Source: Natronomonas salinimetallica
GTDB taxonomy: Archaea; Halobacteriota; Halobacteria; Halobacteriales; Haloarculaceae
Direction of reading: 5' to 3'
Length of the DNA stretch: 64,000 bases
Assembly: GCF_013839515.1 (NCBI RefSeq)
Contig: NZ_JACDNQ010000003.1
Coordinates: 1 to 64,000 of the forward strand
This document shows positions 38,087-46,912 of the stretch, piece after piece (positions within the stretch are counted from its first letter, which is position 1; every line of letters starts with the position of its first letter). A model generated the notes under the pieces. It was not told the DNA's origin and did no database searches. It saw only the letters and a program-made list of their open reading frames with translations. A program made the translations under genes and the position numbers.

Positions 38087-38590
38087 ATGGAAGCACCTGT
38101 CTTGGTATCGGATGGTGGGTCGACATCGATCGAACTTTCCGGGCGACGGGACCGGATACTGCACCGACTACAGGTCAATCTCAGGCAACACCCTGCGATT
38201 AAGCGAACCCAGTTTCAGCTCACCCGACTCGGCAACGATCACGAACTGGTCGGGCAGTTTGATACCCGCATCCTTGCAGACGGGTGCGTTCAGGTGGAGT
38301 CTGCGAAGTTGGTTATCAACTGGTGGACACACCCGGATGGCATCGACGATCAATTCGTGTTCCACTACTCGGAACCTGCTGGATTTGACTGTGGATGGCA
38401 TCGGCAACCGCATCCCAACGAGCCAGACATCCCGTTCGACCACTTTCAATACCGGTTTGGGGCCGATGACGAATACCGGTACCAAGGTGTCGATTTCATC
38501 GAAGACGACCCCATCGGCCTCTTTTGGGAGGTTTCTCGAACACGCCTCCCAAAGGTACTCCAGTGGCGGTGGAGGGAACATGAGGATTGA
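38087..38590 (+). CDS. possible TumE-like toxin of a toxin-antitoxin pair
   Basis: A 167-residue protein. The centre reads as a strand-rich domain with aromatic and His clusters (VFHYSEPAGFDCGWHRQPHP, then PFDHFQYRFG), a layout that resembles TumE/DUF6516 proteins, which have a YRYHW-type strand and an NxPHxP loop. The similarity is weak. ATG at 38087; a TTG at 38075 overlapping the upstream stop is an alternative. Pairing with a winged-helix gene supports a regulator-effector unit. Confidence 0.5.
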   Translation: MEAPVLVSDGGSTSIELSGRRDRILHRLQVNLRQHPAIKRTQFQLTRLGNDHELVGQFDTRILADGCVQVESAKLVINWWTHPDGIDDQFVFHYSEPAGFDCGWHRQPHPNEPDIPFDHFQYRFGADDEYRYQGVDFIEDDPIGLFWEVSRTRLPKVLQWRWREHED

Positions 38591-38927
38591 GGTCCTCGCT
38601 CACCCAAGATATTACCCACCGACAACGATTTATTCTGGACTTGCTAACGTATGGCTAGCGCCATACGGCGCATACCTGAGTTCGCATTGAGGTGGCGTCC
38701 CGATACCCCTACCCACCTTTCGACAATGTACGATAATAGACGACGACTCCCGAGTGGGGTGGGGATGGTGTGGGGATGCCGTACCAATCGAGAGTCTATC
38801 GTCCGATCTGTAGATCGATGTCTTCCATGATAAAACGGGCGAAGTCGCTTGCGCTACGGAGCTATAGTTCCTCGGTGAAGCTCTCTTTCGGATAAAAGGT
38901 GCGACGAACGTCGCCGCCCTCGGTTGA
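38591..38927. other. intergenic stretch with one strong dyad
   Basis: No gene is supported in these 337 bases. CGTATGGC-TAGC-GCCATACG (38648-38667) is a perfect 8-bp stem, possibly a terminator or operator between the convergent genes on each side. The rest shows nothing recognisable. Confidence 0.5.
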
Positions 38928-39260
38928 CTACAACCTGAGTCGGAGTGAATCGTCCACACACGAGACGACAACGACGTCGTCCGCGGTGAGATCGCGATCG
39001 AAGCAGACGGCCGCCGGCATCGTGATCCCGCTACACCTGCCGAAGCGCACGATCTGGATCTCAAACGCATCGTACCCCGGCCCGAGCCGAATCTCGCCAC
39101 AGTCGGGGAGATACTTGCCCCCGACAGAGTCCCCTGGCTCGATGCCGAGCCGAGCTAAGGCTTGAGGCGGCAACGTGAGCCGTTTCGAGTAGCTCCCGTT
39201 GCACTGAATCCGCCGCTTCGATAGGGTCGTGGCTGAGGCCACACCGGGACTTCCGTCCAC
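38928..39260 (-). CDS. double AbrB-fold regulator
   Basis: A 110-residue protein with two similar beta-hairpin halves: KRLTLPPQALARLGIEPGDS and later ITMPAAVCFDRDLTADDVVV. Both follow the AbrB/SpoVT pattern of a P-x-A/x-L-x-DD-x-V segment. Start taken as GTG at 39260 because a TATA-like element (GCTTATTG on the minus strand) lies about 27 bases upstream; a GTG at about 39242 is an alternative. It is divergent from the large membrane-protein operon, with four 11-bp phased repeats between them, so it may repress that operon. Confidence 0.65.
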   Translation of the reverse strand: MDGSPGVASATTLSKRRIQCNGSYSKRLTLPPQALARLGIEPGDSVGGKYLPDCGEIRLGPGYDAFEIQIVRFGRCSGITMPAAVCFDRDLTADDVVVVSCVDDSLRLRL

Positions 39261-39309
39261 GCGAGAAAAAACATACCGGATTTTCAATAAGCAATCTGGT
39301 AAATGGTGG

Positions 39310-39353
39310 TTGAATCGTGATTGATCCGTGATTGAATCGTGGTTGATAATCCG
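39310..39353. repeat. four phased 11-bp direct repeats
   Basis: TTGAATCGTGA, TTGATCCGTGA, TTGAATCGTGG and TTGATAATCCG follow one another exactly every 11 bases, close to one DNA turn. They lie between the AbrB-like gene start and the TATA box of the 18-ORF operon, a typical place for a cooperative operator. Confidence 0.8.
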
Positions 39354-39354
39354 A

Positions 39355-39363
39355 TTTTTATAT
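39355..39363 (+). promoter_or_regulatory. promoter of the 18-ORF membrane operon
   Basis: TTTTTATAT directly follows the phased repeats. Transcription would start near 39385-39390, leaving a leader of about 35 bases before the first ORF at 39424. Confidence 0.55.
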
Positions 39364-39423
39364 CCAATTCTGGGCATCGGTGTGACAGCCCCCATTGAGA
39401 ACGCACCCGCGGGGTCATGACCT

Positions 39424-39594
39424 ATGGCGACCCGAAATCCCCCCGACGGCACGGGGACTGGCGACTGTATCGATCCGGCGTTCGTTGAAGCGCGCCCCGA
39501 CGCGGATCGCGCGGCCCTCGGCGGTGCCACACGAGCGCCGACGCCGCGTCCGCAACGCGTTGAAACGCATCTGACGATCCCACCGCGCCTATGA
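39424..39594 (+). CDS. small leader ORF of the membrane operon
   Basis: A 56-residue ORF (MATRNPPDGTGTGDCIDPAF, ending THLTIPPRL), rich in Pro, Arg and Thr. It is the first ATG frame after the predicted promoter and ends ten bases before the next start. No domain is recognised. Either a real small protein or a translated leader. Confidence 0.4.
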   Translation: MATRNPPDGTGTGDCIDPAFVEARPDADRAALGGATRAPTPRPQRVETHLTIPPRL

Positions 39595-39604
39595 TGGGGG
39601 CACC

Positions 39605-41440
39605 GTGACGTCCCCAGAGCCGTGGACGCCGGTCGGGATCGACACGACCGAGCGGTTCCGCGCCTACGTTGACCGGCTGCGGGCGACGGCCAGCGCTGCG
39701 CCCGCCCACTCGAAGCACGGCCCGTCGACCGAGACTCGACGCTCTTTCCACGATACGATGTCCACCACCACGACAGCGACGGCCTCAGACAGCGACCGAC
39801 ACACCACTACGCCGGCCCCGGAGTATGGGCTCGCACTCGCCCGCCTCGACGGGGCGGCATTTTACTGGCTCGATGCAGCTGCTCTCGCCCTACCGGAGGC
39901 GACCACCGGAGCCCTCGGCCGCCGGGCGTTCATGCTCGCGGCCGCGGCCGCAGCCGCCTCAACGGTCGGGGTTGGAACGGTGGCGGCCAACGACGCCCAC
40001 GGGCTCAACTACGACTCGGAGCTCATTCCGAATCCCACGATTCCGGCGACGGCGACGATTGCTGAGTCGCGCCCGGAAATGGAGGCGCTCGAGTACATCG
40101 GCGACGGCGGTGATGACGAAATCATTTCCTTGGCCGACCAGGGCGCGACCGTCGCGCCCGGACCCGAGGACGACCCACACAACCCGGTCAGCTTCCGGGC
40201 GGACTACATCGCTGCCAGCGTCTACGAGCGCTTCCCGAACGACGTCACCTACGAGGATACCGACGGCAACGAGCAGGCATTGTCGGCACTCGAGGCCCAA
40301 CACTGGAGTACTGATTCGGCGGTCACCGTCTCGGATACCGAAACCGAAGCGGGCGGCCCCGTACTCAAAATCTCCTCCTCGGGTGTCTCAACCGAAGCGA
40401 CGGCGAACTTCACCGACTACACGCTCGATTCGGGTGTCGATCGGACGCAACTGCAGGTCGGCTTCACGGTCGACAACATCGCTGCCGGCGGGACCGTCGA
40501 GATCCGCCTCAAAGCTGATACCGGCAACTCTCGGGCTGTCGTCATCGATCCCAACGGCACCGAAGACGACACGAACGTTATCGGGACGGGCGATGAAACG
40601 GCAGCGATCCGGCAGGTCGAACTCGGAGAACTGTCGGCCACGCTCGATGCGATCGACGAAGTCGAGATTGCGATCGTCGGAGCGGATGCGACGATCGAGC
40701 TCTTCGCACTGGCGGTCGAACGCGCCGACCGGTGGTCGTTCGGGACTCGGCAGATCGTCGACCCCGATGACAGTGAGGAACTGACGACCGAGACCATCTA
40801 CGAGCCGACAGGACGGTTCAGCCTTACCGATTACGGGTCGCTTCCGGCAACCTTCCGCGAGGAACCGATCGCCGATCACCAAATCGACGTCGAGTTCGAA
40901 GCCCGGAACCTCCCGTCCAGTGCCGTCGACAGCGGCTTCGAGGCCGCCGAGCGATACTCCCAGGATCAGCGCTTCCGCTATATCGCTAATCTCGAACTCC
41001 CAGCCGCCTACGATCTTGATCTCAACGTCGGCAACGCCTTCGACACCCAACGCCTCGGCAGTTCCGCGTATCTGGCTGTCGAGTTACTCGTCGGCGATCA
41101 CGATATGGTACTGCTCGACGACGTCGGCGACTATGAGGACCAACTCACCGACCGGACGACCGCCTTCGACGCCGGCGTCGACGAGGAGATCGACCTCTCG
41201 GCGATGGCGGCCCAGGGCGACCGCGTCACCACCCACTACGAACTGCTCGTCTCCGACGGCCAGGCCGACGAAATCCAACAGGCCTCGGACGGTGGTATCT
41301 TCGGCGGCGGCGGGCGCGAGGGTAGCGGGGGCGTCATGGATATGCTGTTGTCGCTGCCGGGAATGATCGTCACGGCCGTCCTCGGCTACGGCGGCTTCGC
41401 ACTGGCACGGGCCCGCGGCGTCATCGGCGGGGCGAGGTGA
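39605..41440 (+). CDS. Tat-exported, C-terminally anchored ectodomain protein
   Basis: A 611-residue protein. A twin-arginine signal GRRAFMLAAAAAAASTVG occurs at about 105-122, after an unusually long N-region. A C-terminal hydrophobic segment (about 578-600, LLSLPGMIVTAVLGYGGFAL) and basic tail follow a Gly-rich linker (GGIFGGGGREGSGG). Between them is an acidic beta-rich ectodomain of about 450 residues with VEIRLKADTGN and IDVEFEARNLPSS strand patterns. This layout is that of a surface spike. GTG start at 39605; ATG at 39758 would shorten the N-region by 51 residues and is a real alternative. It is followed six bases later by the next membrane gene. Confidence 0.75.
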   Translation: MTSPEPWTPVGIDTTERFRAYVDRLRATASAAPAHSKHGPSTETRRSFHDTMSTTTTATASDSDRHTTTPAPEYGLALARLDGAAFYWLDAAALALPEATTGALGRRAFMLAAAAAAASTVGVGTVAANDAHGLNYDSELIPNPTIPATATIAESRPEMEALEYIGDGGDDEIISLADQGATVAPGPEDDPHNPVSFRADYIAASVYERFPNDVTYEDTDGNEQALSALEAQHWSTDSAVTVSDTETEAGGPVLKISSSGVSTEATANFTDYTLDSGVDRTQLQVGFTVDNIAAGGTVEIRLKADTGNSRAVVIDPNGTEDDTNVIGTGDETAAIRQVELGELSATLDAIDEVEIAIVGADATIELFALAVERADRWSFGTRQIVDPDDSEELTTETIYEPTGRFSLTDYGSLPATFREEPIADHQIDVEFEARNLPSSAVDSGFEAAERYSQDQRFRYIANLELPAAYDLDLNVGNAFDTQRLGSSAYLAVELLVGDHDMVLLDDVGDYEDQLTDRTTAFDAGVDEEIDLSAMAAQGDRVTTHYELLVSDGQADEIQQASDGGIFGGGGREGSGGVMDMLLSLPGMIVTAVLGYGGFALARARGVIGGAR

Positions 41441-41446
41441 TTGCCG

Positions 41447-41836
41447 ATGCCGGGTAGCGGCGATGAGTATACGGGCCAATCGATCGTCGACGATGCCGAC
41501 GGGACGTCACCGACGGAGGCCGTCCAACAGCTCATTTCGGCCCCGCTGTTGGCGGTTGCCGGCGGGCTGTCGTTTCTGATCGGGTCGGCCTTCGAGAGCC
41601 TCGCCGATATCGGCCGGGTCTTCGATGCGGCGTGGTCGTTCATGGGATCGCTGCTTACGTCGCCGGAGATCATCCTCGAGATCACCGCGGAAGCGACCGG
41701 CCTCTCGATCGCCGAGCAGTTCGGCACGTTCGCCTGGCCCGTCGGGGTCGGGATGATCATGCTGGGGTTCTTCCTGTGGGAACAAAGCGGGATCGGCCTC
41801 CCGATCGTCGATCAACTCTGGGGCCGGGGGGACTAA
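41447..41836 (+). CDS. small membrane protein 1 of the operon
   Basis: A 129-residue protein with two or three hydrophobic stretches (about 30-50, 60-75, 93-112). The hydrophilic N-terminus is acidic. Start ATG at 41447, six bases after the previous stop. No family recognised. Confidence 0.7.
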   Translation: MPGSGDEYTGQSIVDDADGTSPTEAVQQLISAPLLAVAGGLSFLIGSAFESLADIGRVFDAAWSFMGSLLTSPEIILEITAEATGLSIAEQFGTFAWPVGVGMIMLGFFLWEQSGIGLPIVDQLWGRGD

Positions 41837-41840
41837 CCTG

Positions 41841-41981
41841 ATGGCAGACACCTGCTCGTCGGGTGTCGCGCCCCGCCGTGAGCCGCTGGTCTCCGTATAC
41901 CGGCCGCCGCACACGCTTGCGCTTGCGCTTACGTCTGCGCCCGTACGCCCGACCACATCGATAGCGGGGTGGCCGCTGTGA
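41841..41981 (+). CDS. small coupled ORF between membrane genes
   Basis: A 46-residue ORF (MADTCSSGVAPRREPLVSVY, ending TTSIAGWPL). It starts four bases after one membrane gene and its stop overlaps the next start as GTGA. That arrangement supports translation, but the peptide shows no domain. It may act as a coupling ORF. Confidence 0.4.
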   Translation: MADTCSSGVAPRREPLVSVYRPPHTLALALTSAPVRPTTSIAGWPL

Positions 41982-42397
41982 CGGGTCCACAAAATGAGTT
42001 GGAGACGATGGAGAACCCGGGGCCAGGCGGCGGCCGGCGGACGCTCTCGGAGATCGCCAAACGCATTGTTGACGGCAACCGGATCCGCTGGCAGGAGCTG
42101 TTTGCCCTCTTTATTTCGGGCGTGTTCCTGTGGGTGGCCGGCCTGCTGTCGGCGTTCATTTCGGGCGTCTACACCGCTCTCGCCCGTGGAGTCTCGTGGG
42201 CCATCGAATTCATCTACGACATCTGGGCGTTGGTGCCCGAGAGTCAGGCCTGGATCGTTCGTGAAGCGTTCGACGCAGCCAGCGAGAGCCTATCGGAGTT
42301 TGGCCCCCTCGCGTTCATCGTCGGCGTCGGGCTGGTCATCGCGTGGTTCGTCGCACTGGAATCGATCATTGCGTTCCTGCGGGGGTGGCTCGGATGA
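41978..42397 (+). CDS. small membrane protein 2 of the operon
   Basis: A 139-residue protein with an N-terminal hydrophilic part containing GGGRRTLSEIAKRIVDGNRI and two or three transmembrane stretches (about 39-65, 72-85, 108-135). Start GTG at 41978 is chosen because it overlaps the preceding stop; GTG at 41969 is also possible. Overlaps the next gene by four bases (ATGA). Confidence 0.7.
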   Translation: MTGPQNELETMENPGPGGGRRTLSEIAKRIVDGNRIRWQELFALFISGVFLWVAGLLSAFISGVYTALARGVSWAIEFIYDIWALVPESQAWIVREAFDAASESLSEFGPLAFIVGVGLVIAWFVALESIIAFLRGWLG

Positions 42398-42978
42398 GCA
42401 ACTCGCCGAATCCTAGTGGTGGAGACGATGACGAACCCGGCTGGTGGAGCGCCGCCGCCACGTTCTTCGGCCGACTGGCGGATTCGTCGGTCTCGCTCGG
42501 TGCGCTGGCCGGCGCGCTCGTGTTGCTGATGACGGAACCGGTCACGTTCATCCGCGAGCACCTCCTCAGTGGTTTCCTCGTCATCCTCGTCGAGACGGCT
42601 ATCCGCGGGTTCTTTGGCCTGTTGGCACAGGCCGCCGCGGAGCTTCAGTTGGCCGCGACACAGTTGTGGGATGGGACGGTCGGAACGCTCCTCGGGGTCG
42701 GCTCCTCGGTGATGGGTCAGGCGATCGAGCCGGCAATCCTGGGCGTTCAGTCGGCGCTGTCAGCCGGCTTCGAAACGCTCGGGCTCGCCGCTCCGTTCGC
42801 CGCGGCGCTGTCGATCGCTGCGACAGCCATCCTCGTGGTCCTCGCGACGACGGTCGTCCTCGAGGTCCTGCGATGGGCGCTCCCGATCGGGGCGCTTACG
42901 CAACCGGCCGCGAACACGCTGTCGGGAGCCCGTGCGACTCTCTCACAACGACTGTTCGGCTCCGGAGGTGATCGATAA
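42394..42978 (+). CDS. small membrane protein 3 of the operon
   Basis: A 194-residue protein, acidic N-terminus (NPSGGDDDEPGWW) and about four hydrophobic segments, the last long (APFAAALSIAATAILVVLAT). It shares with the preceding proteins a pattern of amphipathic, Ala-rich helices (LLAQAAAELQLAATQLWDGT). No family recognised. Stop and next start overlap as TAATG. Confidence 0.7.
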   Translation: MSNSPNPSGGDDDEPGWWSAAATFFGRLADSSVSLGALAGALVLLMTEPVTFIREHLLSGFLVILVETAIRGFFGLLAQAAAELQLAATQLWDGTVGTLLGVGSSVMGQAIEPAILGVQSALSAGFETLGLAAPFAAALSIAATAILVVLATTVVLEVLRWALPIGALTQPAANTLSGARATLSQRLFGSGGDR

Positions 42979-43250
42979 TGGTTGAGACACTTCATGGCCT
43001 TGCAGCCTCGCTTCCGCTGTTCGACCTCGTATTCAACAGCGCGCAGTTCCTGACGATCGCGGCAGATCAATTGCTGACGCCGATGATCCTGTTCAGCTTC
43101 ACGATCTTGCCGAACGTCGAGACCCCGTCGAATCTGGCGTGGCTCGAACAGGCGTTCGTCTTCGCCGTGGTCGTCCTCGGCGGCGTCGTGCTACTCGATG
43201 CCGTCATCAACACAATTCAAACATGGAGACAAACAGATGCCAGTACCTAA
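42978..43250 (+). CDS. small membrane protein 4 of the operon
   Basis: A 90-residue protein with two transmembrane helices (about 22-46 and 55-78) and a short polar tail. ATG at 42978 overlaps the preceding stop by one base. Confidence 0.65.
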   Translation: MVETLHGLAASLPLFDLVFNSAQFLTIAADQLLTPMILFSFTILPNVETPSNLAWLEQAFVFAVVVLGGVVLLDAVINTIQTWRQTDAST

Positions 43251-43338
43251 TCGACCGCTGATGCACGCCTGCGGCCCTCTCGGTCGTCGACACACACCCT
43301 GCGGAGACACCCCCGGATGCGGGGGGTGGGCTCCATGA
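43237..43338 (+). CDS. tiny Cys-containing coupled ORF
   Basis: A 33-residue ORF (MPVPNRPLMHACGPLGRRHT, then PCGDTPGCGGWAP) with three Cys and two His residues. It overlaps the previous gene by 14 bases and the next start by ATGA. Like the ORF at 41841 it sits between two membrane genes; coding status is uncertain. Confidence 0.35.
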   Translation: MPVPNRPLMHACGPLGRRHTPCGDTPGCGGWAP

Positions 43339-44162
43339 GCGCCTCCGATCCGAGCGGGACCGCGACACCCTCTGTCGGCAGTCGCATCTTCAAGGGCCTG
43401 CGTGGGATGTTGTTCAACCCATTACTGTTGGTCTTGGGCGTCATCCTCGCCGCCGCGTGGTACGTTTCGTCGGATCTCTCCCTCGGTGGGCTCCGCGAAC
43501 TCGTCTTCAGCGGCGCGACGGTCGCGTTGCCCATCATCGGAACCGTCGCCGTCTGGCTGGTGGTCTTCGCCGTCGCGGCCGCCGGTGGGTACGTGATCGT
43601 CGTCTCGACTGTCGTCGAGGAGGGCCGCGCCGAAGATGCCGATGGCCCACGCTCCCCGGCGCTCCAAAACGTGGCGACGGTCGTCCAGGCACTCGCGGGT
43701 GGCGTCGCACTCATGACGCTGTGGTTCCTCCGGGAGACGATTCTCACGAACCGTTGGACGATCCTCGTGGGGCTTGGGATCCTCTTTGCGTCGTGGGTGA
43801 CGTACGTCTACCTGAGCAATCGGCAGTCGGCCTCGCGTCGCTCGACAGCCATCCGGCGCACCCAACGAAACGTCGGCAACACCGTCGAGAACTGGGCCGA
43901 AGCCATCCTCGGGGCGGTATTCGTCATCGTCGCGATCGGCCTGTCGGTGCTGTCGGCCGGCTTTGAGGCGCTCGGCTCGCTCGATCAGTTCCTCACGCCG
44001 GTCCTCAACGAGCTGGCGTTTTGGGTGATCACGGCCCTTGGCTACGTCCAGTTGGGTGGTGAGCGACTCCCTGGCTCACAGTTCATCCCCTCGCTGAACG
44101 CCCTGCAGTGGGTTGGGATCGCAGCACTGCTGTTCGCGGCTGTGGTGGTGTTCCGAGACTGA
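43335..44162 (+). CDS. polytopic membrane protein 5 of the operon
   Basis: A 275-residue integral membrane protein with six or seven hydrophobic segments (about 27-44, 62-89, 113-130, 140-158, 187-207, 225-240, 257-274) and one basic cytoplasmic loop (NRQSASRRSTAIRRTQRNVG). This is the most strongly polytopic of the small proteins and could be the channel or scaffold of the complex. Unknown family. Confidence 0.75.
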   Translation: MSASDPSGTATPSVGSRIFKGLRGMLFNPLLLVLGVILAAAWYVSSDLSLGGLRELVFSGATVALPIIGTVAVWLVVFAVAAAGGYVIVVSTVVEEGRAEDADGPRSPALQNVATVVQALAGGVALMTLWFLRETILTNRWTILVGLGILFASWVTYVYLSNRQSASRRSTAIRRTQRNVGNTVENWAEAILGAVFVIVAIGLSVLSAGFEALGSLDQFLTPVLNELAFWVITALGYVQLGGERLPGSQFIPSLNALQWVGIAALLFAAVVVFRD

Positions 44163-46072
44163 TGGCCCGGATACAGCCGCTGTCCCGGTACTGCTGGCTG
44201 GTTGCCGGGGTGATCGTGCTTCTCGGGTTTGCGGCCGCCCCGGCCGCGGCGACCGCTGCGGGACCATCGGGCACCGACACACCCGCGCCCGCGTCGACGC
44301 CCACGTCGACGCCCGCGAGCGACACACCCGAGACACCCGAGACCGACTCACCCGACGACACTGCGCCCCCGGGGAACGCAACCGAAAACGACACCCTGGC
44401 CGCGGAGCTGACGCTCTCGGAGCTGCAACGCGGCGGCGAGCAGTTCCCCGGCGATGATCCCTCGTTGCGCGTCACCGACGAACGGCCGTTTTCGGTTGTC
44501 CACTGGCCGGCCGATCGGGCCTTTTCGAGCCCGGGCAACGACGATAACTGGCGATGGCTCCGCCCCGGCGGGCTTGTCGACCGGAACGCGATCTGGCTGC
44601 GCCACTTCTCGACCGAGGGCAGTGAGCCGTTGACGCTGCATATCGCCTACTACGAGATCGGCGAGCAGCGACGCTCGATCGGTGACGGCGAGACGACCAC
44701 CGAACAGGTCGCGACAAACGTCACCGTCGATTCCGTGAGCCTGGAGTTCGATCGGGGCTTCCCGGCCTGGCAGGAGATCGAACTGCGACAGTCCGATGAG
44801 CCACGGCAGGTGGCGATGTGGATCGATGGCACTGACGCCCGCTGGACCTTCGAGCACCACTCCGTCGCGACGACCCAAGAACTCCCGTTCAGTTCTTGGG
44901 GTGGGTTCATGCAGTGGGCCGCGGTCATCTGGGTGCTGCCCTTAGTCGGCGGCCTGGCTGGGGCGAACTACACGGCCAAGCGCGCAATCGAGCGCATGGG
45001 CGTGTTCACACAGTGGGGGTATGCTCCGTGGCTCGCTCTCTTCGGGCTCGTCGTCGCCGGCCTGGGGCTGTTCGCCTCGACGTGGTCGGCGCGGATCTTC
45101 GTCGACTACCCGTTCATCGTGCCCGCGGTGATCGTCGGCTTTACGCTGTTGTTGATCCTCGAGACGCTGACCGACGGCGTCCGCCGGGTCCGCTTTGTCC
45201 GCGACAACATCGAGAACCGCAAATCGCCGTCGGGGGATCACGCCGTCGAAGCGACGATGCAGGATGAGGTGGAGCTGACGCTGATCGATCGCCCGGACCA
45301 ACCGATTCGGGCCGCCTCACCTGGGCTCCGACCGGCACTGTCGCGGCTGGTCGGTGGGGCCGCCCCCGTGAAGGCGGTGCATCCGGGCGCGGAGGCCGAC
45401 GAGATGGGGGAAGTGCGCCTGCGGGATGCACCCTTACAGACGACGAAAAGCGTCGAAGACGGCCACGTCGACGAAGAGGTGTACGTCCATCCGGACTCGC
45501 CGCGAATCGTCGACTACACGCCCGAGGGGTGGACGTTTGCCCCGCCGACGCCGAGCAGCCGTGGCGGGGTCGTCCGCTGGCTGCTGGGCGCGGGCCTCAT
45601 CGCAGCGCTGGCGTCGCTCATGTTCAACGCCGTCGGCCCGAACGCCGCGATCGTGACGGCCGGCCTGGCGGTCGGCGCAGCGGGCGTCGAACCGCAGTCG
45701 GGCCGCCTGCTGGTGTGGCCGGCGAACTACCACTATCGGTCGGCGCGGGCCTCCTCGAAGTATCTCGCCGAGGAGACGGACAAATACGAGACGATCGAGC
45801 AAGAGCGCGCCGAGAAAGAGAAGGCGAAGATCGAACGGCAAAAGCAGATCAAATCGGCCGTCGATGCGCGGGACTCGACGCTCATCGAGAACATGTTTAC
45901 CGATCCCAGTGCCGCGGTGTCGGTCGAAGAGATGGTCGACCCGATGCACGAGGCGGAAACACCCGCCGAACGCTACGATCGTGAGGAACGGCGCAACGGT
46001 GGCCCATCGATGCCCTCGGATGAGACGACCGACAGCGCTACCGATCCCGACCACTCGGGTGGTGACGCCTAA
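44162..46072 (+). CDS. large signal-peptide membrane protein with cytoplasmic coiled coil
   Basis: A 636-residue protein. A signal-like helix (about 12-32) is followed by a Thr/Pro-rich stalk (TPAPASTPTSTPASDTPETP) and an extracellular beta domain (about 85-240). Three transmembrane helices (about 250-272, 288-306, 313-335), a cytoplasmic domain (about 345-465), two more helices (about 472-512) and a Glu/Lys coiled coil (EETDKYETIEQERAEKEKAK) complete it. The architecture links outside and inside of the membrane, as expected of a hub in a secretion or assembly machine. One-base overlaps with both neighbours. Confidence 0.8.
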   Translation: MARIQPLSRYCWLVAGVIVLLGFAAAPAAATAAGPSGTDTPAPASTPTSTPASDTPETPETDSPDDTAPPGNATENDTLAAELTLSELQRGGEQFPGDDPSLRVTDERPFSVVHWPADRAFSSPGNDDNWRWLRPGGLVDRNAIWLRHFSTEGSEPLTLHIAYYEIGEQRRSIGDGETTTEQVATNVTVDSVSLEFDRGFPAWQEIELRQSDEPRQVAMWIDGTDARWTFEHHSVATTQELPFSSWGGFMQWAAVIWVLPLVGGLAGANYTAKRAIERMGVFTQWGYAPWLALFGLVVAGLGLFASTWSARIFVDYPFIVPAVIVGFTLLLILETLTDGVRRVRFVRDNIENRKSPSGDHAVEATMQDEVELTLIDRPDQPIRAASPGLRPALSRLVGGAAPVKAVHPGAEADEMGEVRLRDAPLQTTKSVEDGHVDEEVYVHPDSPRIVDYTPEGWTFAPPTPSSRGGVVRWLLGAGLIAALASLMFNAVGPNAAIVTAGLAVGAAGVEPQSGRLLVWPANYHYRSARASSKYLAEETDKYETIEQERAEKEKAKIERQKQIKSAVDARDSTLIENMFTDPSAAVSVEEMVDPMHEAETPAERYDREERRNGGPSMPSDETTDSATDPDHSGGDA

Positions 46073-46905
46073 TGGCGACGAACGCTACCGACGCCGATGT
46101 CGACAGCCGAGATGGCACCGGCCACGCCGATCCGGCGGACGTCACCGACTCGGTCCGACCGGCGCTGATCAAGCTGACCGAGGACCTTCGCGACGAACGC
46201 GATCGCCTGCTGGCGGGCTTTGCCTCCCGGCGGGCCGTCCTGGAGTGGGCACAGCGACTGACCGTCCGGACGATGGGGCGGCTCCCCCAGCAGTGGTACG
46301 TCGATCTCGCCGACCAGTTCACCGGTGTCTCCCAGGACGCCCGCCAGCGGACGTTCCTCGCCGCGTTGCTCTCGGATGCGGCCCGCGATCGCGACCTCGA
46401 TCCCGACGCCGCCGCCGAGTACCGCGAACAGCTCGCGGGGAATCTGTTGCGGCAGGCCCAACACGATGCCTTCCGGCATCTCCGCGTCTCGGCCAACGAG
46501 TACACCGACGTCGACGAGTCGGCGCAAAACCCCCTGAAACAGCGCTATATCGCCATGCGCCCGGCGCTGAACGAACTCGATCGCAACCAGACGCGGACGA
46601 TCGACGCTGTGCTGTCGGGCTTCGATGATCGGGCGGCGATCCTCGCGTGGGGTGACGATCTCGAACTCGCCACCCACGGCCAGATCGAGGGGGCATTCAT
46701 CCGGCGCTGCTACGCCGAGGACTCGACGGTCGCGAACCTGCTGTGTGCGGACGGGACGGCGGCCGCGCGCGGCCGGGAGTTGTTCGCCGCGACGTACCTG
46801 CTGCCCGTGTTCAACCAGGGCGTGCGGGATCTGTTGGGCTTCTCCGCGGAATCGGCCGACGAAGAGCACGACGCGATCACCCGGGATGAGCTCCCGATGG
46901 GATAA
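46072..46905 (+). CDS. soluble helical protein preceding the second MCM
   Basis: A 277-residue, strongly helical and acidic protein without membrane segments. Two internal segments resemble one another (GFASRRAVLEWAQRLTVRTM and GFDDRAAILAWGDDLELATH, about residues 48-67 and 183-202), which suggests a duplicated domain. It overlaps the previous gene as TAATG and ends seven bases before MCM. Possible cytoplasmic adaptor. No family recognised. Confidence 0.65.
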   Translation: MATNATDADVDSRDGTGHADPADVTDSVRPALIKLTEDLRDERDRLLAGFASRRAVLEWAQRLTVRTMGRLPQQWYVDLADQFTGVSQDARQRTFLAALLSDAARDRDLDPDAAAEYREQLAGNLLRQAQHDAFRHLRVSANEYTDVDESAQNPLKQRYIAMRPALNELDRNQTRTIDAVLSGFDDRAAILAWGDDLELATHGQIEGAFIRRCYAEDSTVANLLCADGTAAARGRELFAATYLLPVFNQGVRDLLGFSAESADEEHDAITRDELPMG

Positions 46906-46912
46906 CCAAACC

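Noticed and set aside
46625-46912. 96-codon N-terminal extension of the second MCM
   Set aside because: It lies in another frame of the 277-residue gene and has Arg-rich shadow composition; ATG at 46913 gives a normal MCM N-terminus.
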